Shown here in pieces: positions 28,357 to 36,936 of a stretch of 64,000 nucleotides of DNA. This stretch comes from Paraglaciecola algarum (GTDB lineage: Bacteria; Pseudomonadota; Gammaproteobacteria; Enterobacterales; Alteromonadaceae): the NCBI RefSeq assembly GCF_021532655.1, contig NZ_JAKGAS010000010.1, forward strand, positions 1 to 64,000, given 5' to 3'. The position numbers and the translations under genes are program-made. Each line of letters starts with the position of its first letter. The first letter of the stretch is position 1. Under the pieces are notes generated by a model that was given only the letters and a program-made list of their open reading frames with translations, was not told the origin of the DNA and made no database searches.

Positions 28357-29520
28357 CTAAATACAAATATGCGGTAAAAAGCGGCTAGAGTCTTGGGTAA
28401 TAAGTGATGAGTCCTCTCGCATGGAAATACCTGCCGCTTGGTCGTTGACTAGCCATGAACCAATTAATGTATGGTTATTACCAAATTGCGGTAGGGGGTA
28501 AAAATCCTGATAGATAAATCCTTCTTCACCGTATGGGCCATCACCTTGCACTACTGTTTTTCCTTGTTCTATTATACTGATATTGGCCCCTTCTCGAGAA
28601 AAAATGGGTTTTTTAACTAGTTTCGTTTCACGGGCTTTAGTTAATTCATCTTCAAAGTAAGCGGCTAATAAGTTGGGGTGGTTAGGAAACATTTTCCATA
28701 ACATAGGCATTAAGGCTTTATTAGATAAAACAGATTTCCAGATTGGCTCTATCCAATTGACTCCGGCGTCTTGAATGGCTTGGCCAAACTCTTCTCTTTG
28801 CATAAACTCCCAAGGGTAAAGTTTAAATAATGTTTCTATTCGGTTGTCTTTTAAGTCGCTAAAACTGCCACAATCACTTAAGCCTATATCTTCAATAAAC
28901 ACAAAGTCATTTAATAAGCCTGATTCTTTTGCGCAGTCCTGTAAATATTGAACTGTGCCTCTGTCTTCTTCGGTATCTTGGCAACATGCAAAATGCATAT
29001 GCTCAATACCATAGTGTTTTGCTATGGCCGCTAATCGGTGCACTAACTTTTCTTGCAGTGAATTAAATTGGTCTGATTGTTTGGGCAGTTTTGCAGCGTT
29101 AACTTGTTCTTCCAACCATAACCATTGCCAAAAACCACTTTCGTACAGTGATGTGGGAGTATCAGCGTTGTTTTCGTATAACTTTGCTGGTCCTTTACCG
29201 TGATAAGCAAAGTCTAAACGTGAATAAAGACTGGGTTGTTTGTGTTTCCATGAGTCTGCAATTAATTGCCAAAAATCAGCGGGGATCTGGAATTTTTCTA
29301 ACAGTTGTTCAGACTGAACCACCTTGTCTACTACCTCTAAACACATTTGATGTATTTCGACTGTGGGATCTTCTAAGTCTTGTTCAATTTGTTGTAAAGA
29401 AAATTGATAATAAGCGGTTTCATCCCAATAGGTTTCACCGTACATAGTGTGAAATTTAAAGCCAAAATCAGCCGCTTTACGCTGCCAATTTTCCCGCTCT
29501 TTTATATTAATTCTTAGCAT
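28357..29520 (-). CDS. yjfC: glutathionylspermidine synthase-like ATP-grasp ligase (YgiC/YjfC family)
   Basis: C-N ligase of the family of the synthetase half of glutathionylspermidine synthase. It has 387 residues (E. coli YgiC 386) with family features [26 protein letters not shown] and [11 protein letters not shown], and near the end [14 protein letters not shown]. No amidase domain is fused. The true substrate of YgiC/YjfC enzymes is not established. It is the last gene of a seven-gene minus-strand operon, 38 bp after the DUF1190 gene. The symbol follows the E. coli yjf locus order and yjfC/ygiC cannot be separated by sequence alone. Confidence 0.88.
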   Translation of the reverse strand: MLRINIKERENWQRKAADFGFKFHTMYGETYWDETAYYQFSLQQIEQDLEDPTVEIHQMCLEVVDKVVQSEQLLEKFQIPADFWQLIADSWKHKQPSLYSRLDFAYHGKGPAKLYENNADTPTSLYESGFWQWLWLEEQVNAAKLPKQSDQFNSLQEKLVHRLAAIAKHYGIEHMHFACCQDTEEDRGTVQYLQDCAKESGLLNDFVFIEDIGLSDCGSFSDLKDNRIETLFKLYPWEFMQREEFGQAIQDAGVNWIEPIWKSVLSNKALMPMLWKMFPNHPNLLAAYFEDELTKARETKLVKKPIFSREGANISIIEQGKTVVQGDGPYGEEGFIYQDFYPLPQFGNNHTLIGSWLVNDQAAGISMREDSSLITQDSSRFLPHICI

Positions 29521-29558
29521 TATCTAGGAGATTTATTGTCAGGAATAGTAGATGGAGC

Positions 29559-30215
29559 TTACCCGCCCCAACCACCTTTTTTACTGCTGCTACCCCAGCT
29601 AGATTTAGCTCTGACACTACTACCAAACCCGCCACGTTTCATAGTTTTATTCACCGTGGGTTTAGGTTTAAAAGAATCTTTACTCACATGCATAGAACGT
29701 CGGCGATAGTCGCCAAAGTCATATCCGTCAGCTCCTATCCATCTATTTCTGTACGGGGAATAACGAGAATAGGAGGTAAACATTGGCTGATAGTTATATC
29801 CCCTAGGAGACATCAGGTTACTTAACATGTAACCGGCCATAAATGGCATGAAAAAAGAGCCTGAGCTATTGTTGACGGCATGACATTGGTTGTTGCCAAA
29901 TTCACTTTCACAATCTCTTTGTGAGTTGTATTTTGGGCCAGTTCGCTGCGCTTCTGCTAGTGCCTCTTCGTAGGCTAGCTTACATTGCTGGGCATACTCT
30001 GGATTGGCGTTAGTGCAATCTTCAGGACTAGTAAATACTTCGGCTTTTTCTTTATCGCCACAAGAGGATAAAAAGATTGCTGTAATACCCAAAGCTAAAG
30101 GTTTTACACTAAAACCCTTACGCATACTGTCAATATTGATTGAGCGGCTTCGTTTACTGGCAGTCTGTTCACTGCTGGTGTTTTTACTTCTTGTTTTACT
30201 TAAATCGGTTGGCAT
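29559..30215 (-). CDS. yjfM: DUF1190 lipoprotein (YgiB/YjfM family)
   Basis: Predicted membrane-anchored protein of unknown function. It has 218 residues. A basic, Ser-rich leader of 30 residues precedes a lipoprotein signal (LALGITAIFLSSCG, Cys 52). Next come a Cys-containing domain (EDCTNANPEYAQQCKLAYEEA, SQRDCESEFGNNQCH) and a Gly/Ser/Arg-rich tail ending SSSKKGGWGG. The long leader is real: AGGAGGAAGG precedes this ATG. The terminal Gly-Gly next to a gene for an ATP-grasp ligase invites the idea that the C terminus is the ligase's substrate (inference). It sits 12 bp after the DUF350 gene. Confidence 0.87.
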   Translation of the reverse strand: MPTDLSKTRSKNTSSEQTASKRSRSINIDSMRKGFSVKPLALGITAIFLSSCGDKEKAEVFTSPEDCTNANPEYAQQCKLAYEEALAEAQRTGPKYNSQRDCESEFGNNQCHAVNNSSGSFFMPFMAGYMLSNLMSPRGYNYQPMFTSYSRYSPYRNRWIGADGYDFGDYRRRSMHVSKDSFKPKPTVNKTMKRGGFGSSVRAKSSWGSSSKKGGWGG

Positions 30216-30227
30216 ATGACCTTCCTC

Positions 30228-30644
30228 CTAGTAGCTCATACAAGCGGCATTTAACAAACCCACAGCTATAGACATAGATGCTAATATCGTTCCGGCAGAC
30301 ACTTCGTTTTGATCAATTCTTTCGGCAATTTTGGGCATAAAGGTAAAACGTAATAATGCAAATGCCAGTGATTGGGCGATGATGGCTACCACGCCCCAAA
30401 CCACAAAATCAACGAGTGATTCAGAATTAGATACCGCTCCTGCTAGAGCAATACTAAAACCAACAATAGCCCCGCCAAAACCTATGGCAGCGGCTTGATT
30501 TTTGTCTTCTTTGACTAACTTCCACTCATCATGTGGCGTGACAAAAGCATAGACAATTTTAAATATAAACAATAAGACAATTGATACTGCAAAATACAAG
30601 GCAAAGTTAGTTAAGCCCGCGATTGAAAGTAAAATGGCGTCCAT
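30228..30644 (-). CDS. yjfL: DUF350 membrane protein (YjfL family)
   Basis: Integral membrane protein of 138 residues with four predicted membrane segments (about 5-30, 50-72, 77-100, 112-136). The paired DUF350 units contain AAAIGFGGAIVGFSIALAGA. Function is unknown. It lies 34 bp after the DUF2491 gene in the yjf-type operon, and E. coli keeps the same order yjfK-yjfL-yjfM. Confidence 0.87.
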   Translation of the reverse strand: MDAILLSIAGLTNFALYFAVSIVLLFIFKIVYAFVTPHDEWKLVKEDKNQAAAIGFGGAIVGFSIALAGAVSNSESLVDFVVWGVVAIIAQSLAFALLRFTFMPKIAERIDQNEVSAGTILASMSIAVGLLNAACMSY

Positions 30645-30678
30645 TATTAATCCTTTTGGTAGAATGAGCTAAATGAGA

Positions 30679-31326
30679 TTACCCATTTATTGTGATATCT
30701 GCTTGACCGATATTAAAGCCTGTACTAACTACTAAGCAACGATCAAAATTATTATTTATTAATTTTTCTTCAGCGCTGACTAAAACCGTTTCAGTATCAT
30801 CTTGATTTATGTGCCTTTCGTACAACATCACAAATTGATCGGTTTCGCTTACATCACCGTCTTCTTCATAGGTTTTTTCAGTCATGGCGACAGGTGGTGA
30901 TTCTTCACCTACCGCATCCCACACTCTTTGGTATGAATTGCCTTCAAGAGAGTAGGTCGGGGTAGATACGCCAGAGTTTAAGGTTTGTTTCCATTGAGCT
31001 TCAGAGCCTATGGTTTTCGTTTCATAAAAATACCAAAGTTTCACATCAGTTATATGATTTTCGGTATCACCGCCATCTAAAATAACTTGTAAGTAGGCAT
31101 CATCATCTGTGTAAAAACGTAATATTTTTCCACCTGTATCTAAATTTACCTCACCAACTGCTTGAATTATATGCTGACTGGCGGCTTTTTCGATAACAAG
31201 CTCAGGTTCTATTAAACGCAGTTTTAGTGGGTCTAGTTCAAATGAACCACCTAAATATAAGCCCATGATTTCTGGAGCTTTAGGCTTATTATCTGTTTCT
31301 TTTTTGCCAAATAATTTACTAAACAT
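30679..31326 (-). CDS. yjfK: DUF2491 protein (YjfK family)
   Basis: Cytosolic protein of unknown function, 215 residues. There is no signal peptide or membrane segment; the N terminus is charged (MFSKLFGKKETDNKPKAP). It is recognised by YLGGSFELDPLKLRLIEPEL and by position between the channel gene and yjfL. In E. coli yjfK follows yjfJ directly; here a K+ channel gene is interposed. Confidence 0.83.
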   Translation of the reverse strand: MFSKLFGKKETDNKPKAPEIMGLYLGGSFELDPLKLRLIEPELVIEKAASQHIIQAVGEVNLDTGGKILRFYTDDDAYLQVILDGGDTENHITDVKLWYFYETKTIGSEAQWKQTLNSGVSTPTYSLEGNSYQRVWDAVGEESPPVAMTEKTYEEDGDVSETDQFVMLYERHINQDDTETVLVSAEEKLINNNFDRCLVVSTGFNIGQADITING

Positions 31327-31344
31327 ATTTTCCTCAATGGCCAG

Positions 31345-32406
31345 TTAGGCCTCCAAAAACTCTTGCCAACGGATATTCATGATCCTCTTTTCGGCGATAT
31401 AAAAGATTTTGTCGTTAGGGTAGAGGGTTAAATCTAAATCAGGATTAACCATAATATTAAGTTTTGTATCTGATTTGGAAACACCAATTAAAGTCGCGCG
31501 ATAATGACGTTTCAAGTGTTCAAATATGCGCTCTACTTTTATCGGAGTTAGCTCCTTGGGAATAGACACTGAGTATTGCGCTTGACCATCATACACATCT
31601 AATAAGTCATGGTGTAACAAGCTAGAACCTGGATCAAAAGCTGATTTGGCTAACATTTCTACCGCAACACTAGGGGTACATTCTACATTTGGACAATGCT
31701 TTTGCAGTAAACCTACTAAACTTTCATCGTTAAAGTAAGCCACCATTTGTGCATTAGGATTACGTTGGCTGCAATAAAGCGCGGTAGTCATGGTTAGATC
31801 ATCTTCTGGATTATCCATTAACACCACTCGGGCTTTATCCACACAGGCTCTATCCATGTCTACGTCATTACTAAAAGTTGCCACTTTAACAAACTCAATT
31901 TGGCCGGGCAATGGGTTGGTGATATCAGCTCTTACACACAAGACTATGGTGGGATCATCTTCGATAGAAGCCCGTTCTCTAATAAGTAAATTTAGTAAAC
32001 GAATAGTGCGGTGGCCATTCCAACCCAGAACTAGAATATGATCTTCTAAATCTAAACTTTTCAAACCTCTTGCTCCTTTTTGCCATTGGTTAGATACCCA
32101 AGTTGCCGTTCGTCCTAAGACTAAAGCAAATATCGTTAAGCCAAGTGGGATGATATAAAATGATACAAGATATTTCCCCGTATCTGTGACAGGAGATAAG
32201 TCACCATAACCAACAGTTGAACCAGTTACTACCAGCCAATAGATAAAATCTGTCGGTTGAGTGAGTGCTGTTTCACCTGCAATTGATAATAGAACCCAAC
32301 TACTTACCCCATAAAAAAGAAGCGTTAGTACAATAGTGTACCAACGCATCTCAGCAAATACTCGGGTAATCAATGCTCTTAATTTCGGAAATTTATAAAT
32401 CATCAT
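31345..32406 (-). CDS. two-TM potassium channel with RCK/TrkA-N-like domain
   Basis: Probable K+ channel of the inner membrane. It has 353 residues: TM1 at about 22-44, pore helix and selectivity filter TVGYGD (64-69), TM2 at about 80-103, then a Rossmann-like regulatory domain beginning DHILVLGWNGHRTIRLL, and a C-terminal domain ending at RWQEFLEA. The Rossmann glycine motif is GWNGH rather than the usual GxGxxG, so nucleotide binding may differ from KtrA-type domains. It is absent from the E. coli yjf locus, and its place inside the PspA operon (18 bp from yjfK, 27 bp from yjfJ) suggests control of ion flux during membrane stress. Confidence 0.9.
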   Translation of the reverse strand: MMIYKFPKLRALITRVFAEMRWYTIVLTLLFYGVSSWVLLSIAGETALTQPTDFIYWLVVTGSTVGYGDLSPVTDTGKYLVSFYIIPLGLTIFALVLGRTATWVSNQWQKGARGLKSLDLEDHILVLGWNGHRTIRLLNLLIRERASIEDDPTIVLCVRADITNPLPGQIEFVKVATFSNDVDMDRACVDKARVVLMDNPEDDLTMTTALYCSQRNPNAQMVAYFNDESLVGLLQKHCPNVECTPSVAVEMLAKSAFDPGSSLLHHDLLDVYDGQAQYSVSIPKELTPIKVERIFEHLKRHYRATLIGVSKSDTKLNIMVNPDLDLTLYPNDKIFYIAEKRIMNIRWQEFLEA

Positions 32407-32433
32407 TCCTTAATAATATTTTATAATTAGCAG

Positions 32434-33114
32434 TTATTTACCCAAAATACGGCTTAATTCGTCATCAGCAGAAGTTGTACCACCGGCAATCCCAGCTTCA
32501 GCTAAACGTTTAGATAAATCATCACTTGATTCTTCTGTGGCCAGTTCTTCAGCTGCTTGTAATTCAGCATTACGTAAGTTTTGTTTTTCTTGAATACGCG
32601 ACAAAGATTCAGTGGCTGTTTTCATTTTACTATTTGCGCCTAGATGACGAGACGACACAGCTACTTGAGCTTTTTGCACTGATTCAGTGGCCTTTACCAT
32701 GTCAACCTGCTGCTCTAAACGTTTTAGATTAGACTTTGCTTGGCTGATATTACTGGCCAATTGTTTTTCAGAGGTTTTAAACTGGTCTAGATACTGTTGT
32801 TCTGCATCTTGTTCAGCACGTAAGTCGCTTACCTTTTGAGCACAATCTAAAGCGAGTTGACGATCTGTATCAATTGCTTTTCTGGCATGGGCTTCATATT
32901 GCTCAATTGAAGCTTGCAGGTTATCTACTTTTTGCTGTGCTAATTTACATTTCGCCAAAATTTGTGTTCTGGCGTGATCAGACTTACGTAGCTCGTCTTT
33001 GGCTTCGCGAATTTCTTGCTCAAGAATACGAATGGCCTGGCTGTCTACTACAGACTGCGCCGCTTCTGTTGCTCCGCCTTTTACAGCAGTGACTAATTTT
33101 CTCCAAACTGACAT
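32434..33114 (-). CDS. yjfJ: PspA/IM30 family protein (YjfJ)
   Basis: Membrane-associated coiled-coil protein of the PspA/Vipp1/ESCRT-III superfamily. It has 226 residues, almost entirely helical. The N-terminal amphipathic stretch is MSVWRKLVTAVKGGATEAAQS and long heptad-like helices run to about 190. It lacks the pspBC and pspF neighbours of the phage-shock operon and instead sits in the yjf-type operon between DUF2170 and a K+ channel. It probably forms membrane-bound oligomers that limit leak; the target stress is unknown. Confidence 0.9.
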   Translation of the reverse strand: MSVWRKLVTAVKGGATEAAQSVVDSQAIRILEQEIREAKDELRKSDHARTQILAKCKLAQQKVDNLQASIEQYEAHARKAIDTDRQLALDCAQKVSDLRAEQDAEQQYLDQFKTSEKQLASNISQAKSNLKRLEQQVDMVKATESVQKAQVAVSSRHLGANSKMKTATESLSRIQEKQNLRNAELQAAEELATEESSDDLSKRLAEAGIAGGTTSADDELSRILGK

Positions 33115-33142
33115 ATTCTATCTCCTAAATCTTACAAAATAA

Positions 33143-33532
33143 CTATTTCAAATGATCTTGGTAGGCATCTAAAAATGCCTCAACATTTTGAAACAGTGTG
33201 GTTAATTCAATCACTACACTTTCTGCTTTTGACTGTGAACTTAATGAGCCAAATGCGGTGTAATACTCTTCACCCGCTACTTGCGATATTCCTACTGTAG
33301 TCAGTGGAAAAATCATGTGGGTTTTTAAAATTTCCTCGTTTAAAGCATTGCTATCTTTCACTTCTGACTTAGAAAACAACAATGATTCAACAATTATTTG
33401 CTCTCCACTGATAGCAAGCCAAGCATCAATACCATCGGTATTGGCAACTAATAAGCAGCTCTCTTCACGTGTGACCACTAAATCTTGATGGTCAGTTAAT
33501 AGGGTCTCAAGTTGGTTAAGATCCCAAGTCAT
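33143..33532 (-). CDS. yjfI: DUF2170 protein (YjfI family)
   Basis: Small cytosolic protein of unknown function, 129 residues (E. coli YjfI 133). It starts MTWDLNQLETLLTDHQDLVVTREE. First gene of the operon, preceded by GGAGAGAAG. Upstream lies an inverted repeat likely to be an operator. Confidence 0.85.
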   Translation of the reverse strand: MTWDLNQLETLLTDHQDLVVTREESCLLVANTDGIDAWLAISGEQIIVESLLFSKSEVKDSNALNEEILKTHMIFPLTTVGISQVAGEEYYTAFGSLSSQSKAESVVIELTTLFQNVEAFLDAYQDHLK

Positions 33533-33577
33533 GGCTTCTCTCCTGTAAGGCTAATGACTAATAGTTACTCCACATTT

Positions 33578-33598
33578 GTAATACAATGGATGTATTAC
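33578..33598. promoter_or_regulatory. perfect 8-bp inverted repeat, candidate operator
   Basis: GTAATACA, 5-bp centre ATGGA, TGTATTAC. The spacing and symmetry fit a dimeric repressor. It lies 46 bp upstream of yjfI and 133 bp upstream of the divergent DUF6471-like gene, so it could control either. Confidence 0.6.
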
Positions 33599-33730
33599 GT
33601 TTATGTTTCGAGACATAGTGTAGTCAGTAATAAGTTAATAAGTCAATTTATTTTTTCAACATTTGATATTTATATGTTTTAAATGTAAATTATACTTCAC
33701 ATTTTGTGGTAAATATAGCGATCGAAAAAT

Positions 33731-34048
33731 ATGTCCAGTAACGATGATAAAACAGCAAAGGATAACAATGCCAGTCTTTCTACAACCCTTTCTGCTGATT
33801 GGCGACAATTAGTCCAGCGAATAATAAAGGCTGAAATGTCTAAAAGAGGCACTAAATATCAAGATTTGAGTGACCGTTTAGCTCATATCGGAATTCATCA
33901 GAGTGCTGATAATCTCAGAAATAAGGTGAATAAGGGAATAATGGGCGCCGATTTGTTGTTACAAATCATGTACGTGTTAAATATGCGCAGAATTGAACGA
34001 GATGATATTATTGATATCTTTGCCGATTTAGGTTGTCCACTAGAGTAA
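33731..34048 (+). CDS. DUF6471-type small protein with HTH-like fold
   Basis: 105 residues: a disordered start of about 20 residues, then DWRQLVQRIIKAEMSKRGTKYQDLSDRLAHIGIHQSADNLRNKVNKGIMGADLLLQIMYVLN, which resembles an XRE-like helix-turn-helix. The family is known from sequence only. Its divergent position next to the yjf-type operon and the palindrome at 33578 suggest it is the regulator. No function has been shown. Alternative: an unrelated DNA-binding protein. Confidence 0.72.
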   Translation: MSSNDDKTAKDNNASLSTTLSADWRQLVQRIIKAEMSKRGTKYQDLSDRLAHIGIHQSADNLRNKVNKGIMGADLLLQIMYVLNMRRIERDDIIDIFADLGCPLE

Positions 34049-34092
34049 TGCTTGTTAGTGGACTATTTTTAAGCATAAAATTAAACAAGCAT

Positions 34093-34127
34093 AAAAAAAC
34101 CCGGATACATAATTTAATGTTCCGGGT
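34093..34127 (-). terminator. orphan minus-strand terminator
   Basis: On the minus strand ACCCGGA..TCCGGGT encloses a second stem ACAT/ATGT and ends in T7. On the plus strand there is no T tract. No minus-strand gene lies upstream, where 34128-34288 is non-coding and queA runs the other way. It may end an unannotated small RNA, or serve as a weak plus-strand end for the DUF6471 gene. Confidence 0.7.
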
Positions 34128-34288
34128 CAAAAATACAGTTTGGGAGAAAACGTCAATAATCTAACTGTGAATTAATCATATGCCACTAGACTTTTTCCGC
34201 AATACTACTTTGGTATGTTAACCGAAAGGCTAGTATTAAAAAATATACGTAAATGCCGATTAAAATGTTCCCTTTGTAAGAGATTTGA

Positions 34289-35338
34289 ATGAAATTATCT
34301 GATTTTCAATTTGATTTGCCCGAATCACTCATTGCTAGATACCCTACTGAAAATAGGGTTGCGAGCCGTTTAATGCATTTAGACGGCAATACTGGTGTAA
34401 TTAAACATAAACAATTTGTAGACATGATTGAGCTAGTAGAGCCCGGCGACTTGCTTATATTCAATAATACCCGTGTTATCCCCGCTAGATTATTGGGCCA
34501 AAAAGAATCAGGTGGAAAAGTCGAAGTATTAGTAGAACGTGTATTAGACGAGCATCGCGTTCTAGCACATGTAAGAGCCAGTAAATCACCTAAAGTGGGT
34601 ACTAAGTTGATACTTGAAGGTAAAGTTGAAGTAGAGATGTTAGGCAGGCACGATGCACTATTTGAATTGAAGTTTTTAGCAGATGCACCGGTATTAGCAA
34701 TATTGGAAGAGTTTGGCCATATGCCATTACCACCCTACATTGACAGGCCTGACGAAGATTCAGACAAAGAACGTTATCAAACAGTGTACAACCAAGTACC
34801 AGGAGCCGTTGCTGCACCAACAGCTGGATTACACTTTGACGACAACATTTTGCAGCAGCTTACAGATAAAGGTGTACAAACAGAGTTTGTGACTTTGCAT
34901 GTTGGGGCTGGTACTTTTCAGCCTGTTAGAGTAGATAATATTTTAGAGCACCAAATGCATTCTGAGTATGCAGAAGTGCCTCAGAAAGTGGTAGATGCAA
35001 TTTTAGCTACTAAAAAAGCAGGCAAAAGAGTGATTGCTGTGGGTACCACTTCAGTCCGTTCTATAGAATCTGCTGCGCAACAGGCACATAAAAATAATAC
35101 CGAGCTCAAACCTTTCTTTTCTGATACCGATATTTTTATCTATCCGGGTTATGAGTGGCAGATTGTAGATGCCATGTTCACAAATTTTCATTTGTCTGAA
35201 TCTACCTTACTGATGCTAGTCAGTGCATTTTGTGGCAAAGAAAATATCTTTAACGCTTACCAGCAAGCGATTGAAAATGAGTACCGTTTTTTCAGTTATG
35301 GTGATTCTATGTTTTTGCAAAAACGAGTGGAGAAGTAG
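34289..35338 (+). CDS. queA: S-adenosylmethionine:tRNA ribosyltransferase-isomerase
   Basis: Transfers and isomerises ribose from SAM onto preQ1 at tRNA position 34, giving epoxyqueuosine, the step after Tgt. It has 349 residues (E. coli 356). Family motifs are [37 protein letters not shown] and [15 protein letters not shown]. The ATG is preceded by GTAAGAGA. It is separated by 31 kb from tgt. The small DUF1289 gene starts 8 bp later. Confidence 0.97.
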   Translation: MKLSDFQFDLPESLIARYPTENRVASRLMHLDGNTGVIKHKQFVDMIELVEPGDLLIFNNTRVIPARLLGQKESGGKVEVLVERVLDEHRVLAHVRASKSPKVGTKLILEGKVEVEMLGRHDALFELKFLADAPVLAILEEFGHMPLPPYIDRPDEDSDKERYQTVYNQVPGAVAAPTAGLHFDDNILQQLTDKGVQTEFVTLHVGAGTFQPVRVDNILEHQMHSEYAEVPQKVVDAILATKKAGKRVIAVGTTSVRSIESAAQQAHKNNTELKPFFSDTDIFIYPGYEWQIVDAMFTNFHLSESTLLMLVSAFCGKENIFNAYQQAIENEYRFFSYGDSMFLQKRVEK

Positions 35339-35346
35339 TCTAGGAT

Positions 35347-35565
35347 ATGGGGGGAGCATCGCAAATAGTTTCACCTTGTGTGAGTAATTGTTGCTTAGAT
35401 GACAAAGATATGTGCTTGGGCTGTTTTCGAATGATGGATGATATTCTGGTTTGGGCGCAATCGGACGATAATCAAAGAAAAAAGATACTCGATGCTTGTA
35501 CTAAACGGCGTGAGTCACATGATAAAAACTATAAAAATCGGTTCACAAATAATTTTCCTCCCTAG
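35347..35565 (+). CDS. DUF1289 small cysteine-rich protein
   Basis: 72 residues with the DUF1289 pattern SPCVSNCCLDDKDMCLGCFRMMDDILVWAQSDD: four or more cysteines likely to bind zinc or an Fe-S cluster. DUF1289 genes often neighbour tRNA-modification genes. Here it is co-oriented and close to queA (8 bp) and dusC (64 bp), so a tRNA role is plausible but unproven. Confidence 0.85.
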   Translation: MGGASQIVSPCVSNCCLDDKDMCLGCFRMMDDILVWAQSDDNQRKKILDACTKRRESHDKNYKNRFTNNFPP

Positions 35566-35629
35566 ATAGTCTAGTCGTCATAGATTTGCTAACATCCCGC
35601 CTCAATTTTTCAAAGGGCAATTATCCCAA

Positions 35630-36556
35630 ATGCAAATTACGTTAGCGCCTATGGAAGGGGTTGTAGACCACCTGATGCGCGACATGTTGACTCAAGTAGG
35701 TGGTTTCGATTTATGTGTTACGGAATTTGTGCGCGTAGTTGAACAACTTATGCCTAGAAAGGTGTTCTACCGTTTGTGCCCTGAGCTTAAAAATGGCGGT
35801 TTTACTCCTAGTGGCACACCTGTAAAAGTGCAATTGTTAGGTCAACACGCCAATTGGCTAGCTGAAAATGCAGTAAGGGCAATAGAGCTAGGATCACATG
35901 GGGTTGATTTAAACTTCGGTTGCCCTGCTAAAACGGTTAATAAAAGTAAGGGCGGGGCGATATTATTGCGCGAGCCTGAAACCATTCACCAAATAGTCAA
36001 AGCCGTTCGTCAAGCCGTTCCAAAAGAACAAGCTGTTACTGCTAAGATGCGTTTAGGTTTTGATGATAAATCACTCGCGGTAGAAAATGCTCAAGGGATC
36101 GCTGATGCAGGGGCTGATTCGTTGGTTATTCATGCCAGAACTAAAGTCGAAGGGTATAAACCGCCTGCCTACTGGGACTGGATTGCCAAAATTAAACAAG
36201 AAGTGAATATTCCCATTGTGGCGAATGGTGAAATTTGGAATCAACAAGACGCTTTAAACTGTCAACAGCAGTCTAACTGTGAAAACATTATGATAGGTCG
36301 AGGAGCGTTAGCCTTACCCAATTTAGCTAATGTGATTAGAGGCGAGCAAGAGCACATGCCTTGGGACCAAGTAAAAGACTTGTTAGTTAAATATTCTGGT
36401 TATGAGTTGTATGGCGATAAAGGTCGATATTACCCTAATCGAGTTAAGCAATGGTTGGGGTATTTGAGTCGCGAATATACTCAAGCACAAGTGCTATTTG
36501 ACCAAATAAAAAGACTACGTGATTCGGCAGATATTTTGCAGGAAATTCAACGATAG
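35630..36556 (+). CDS. dusC: tRNA-dihydrouridine(16) synthase
   Basis: FMN- and NADPH-dependent enzyme reducing U16 in tRNA. It has 308 residues (E. coli DusC 315). It has the TIM barrel start ITLAPMEGVVDHLMRDML, catalytic Cys C98 in DLNFGCPAKTVNKSKGG, and FMN phosphate motif IMIGRGAL. DusC is preferred over DusA/DusB by length and by the MEGVVD and GYELYGDKGRYYPNRVKQWLGYL segments. Confidence 0.93.
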   Translation: MQITLAPMEGVVDHLMRDMLTQVGGFDLCVTEFVRVVEQLMPRKVFYRLCPELKNGGFTPSGTPVKVQLLGQHANWLAENAVRAIELGSHGVDLNFGCPAKTVNKSKGGAILLREPETIHQIVKAVRQAVPKEQAVTAKMRLGFDDKSLAVENAQGIADAGADSLVIHARTKVEGYKPPAYWDWIAKIKQEVNIPIVANGEIWNQQDALNCQQQSNCENIMIGRGALALPNLANVIRGEQEHMPWDQVKDLLVKYSGYELYGDKGRYYPNRVKQWLGYLSREYTQAQVLFDQIKRLRDSADILQEIQR

Positions 36557-36936
36557 AAAATGTGCTAAGGGCACCAAGCCTTATTTTAAGTGCTTCGCAC
36601 CTAGGGCATGAGGTTTGTTCACAGGGCATACGCCGCGCGAACAAGGAATCGCTTCGCGATAGCTTGATTAGCAAGCTCACTAAAAGCATACGCTTCGCTT
36701 ATTAAAAGTATTCAATACGTTCATGGCAATCTTGGTAACGGCTCCCTTCGAGCTATTGACTCTTTTTATAAATAACTTCTTTGGTATTGATCCAAAGGTG
36801 CAGCTGAAGCTATTCCATATTTACCCTGTAGATATTAGTCAACATTTAAGAGACATTACTGAGTCACTTAATCCGTGTTACCTTTAAATATTATTACTTT
36901 CTACAAAAGTTTATTTATTTGGGAACAATAGGATTT
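36557..36936. other. intergenic region with a cluster of mini-palindromes
   Basis: 380 bp without a gene. Between 36562 and 36700 small hairpins follow one another: GTGC-TAAGG-GCAC (36562), GTGC-TTC-GCAC (36590), ATCGC-TTC-GCGAT (36648), AGCTTG-ATTAG-CAAGCT (36661) and AAGC-ATAC-GCTT. Style and loops resemble the 72-bp repeat at 2655. No protein or tRNA is seen. Confidence 0.7.

Noticed and set aside
28357-33532. Anti-phage defence island
   Set aside because: No nuclease, restriction or signalling effector of a known defence family, and the E. coli yjf operon has the same core order, so a membrane-stress role is the simpler reading.
36919-36936. TTG start for the secreted glycosidase-like gene
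   Set aside because: The signal peptide begins at the ATG 18 bp later, and the TTG has no ribosome binding site.
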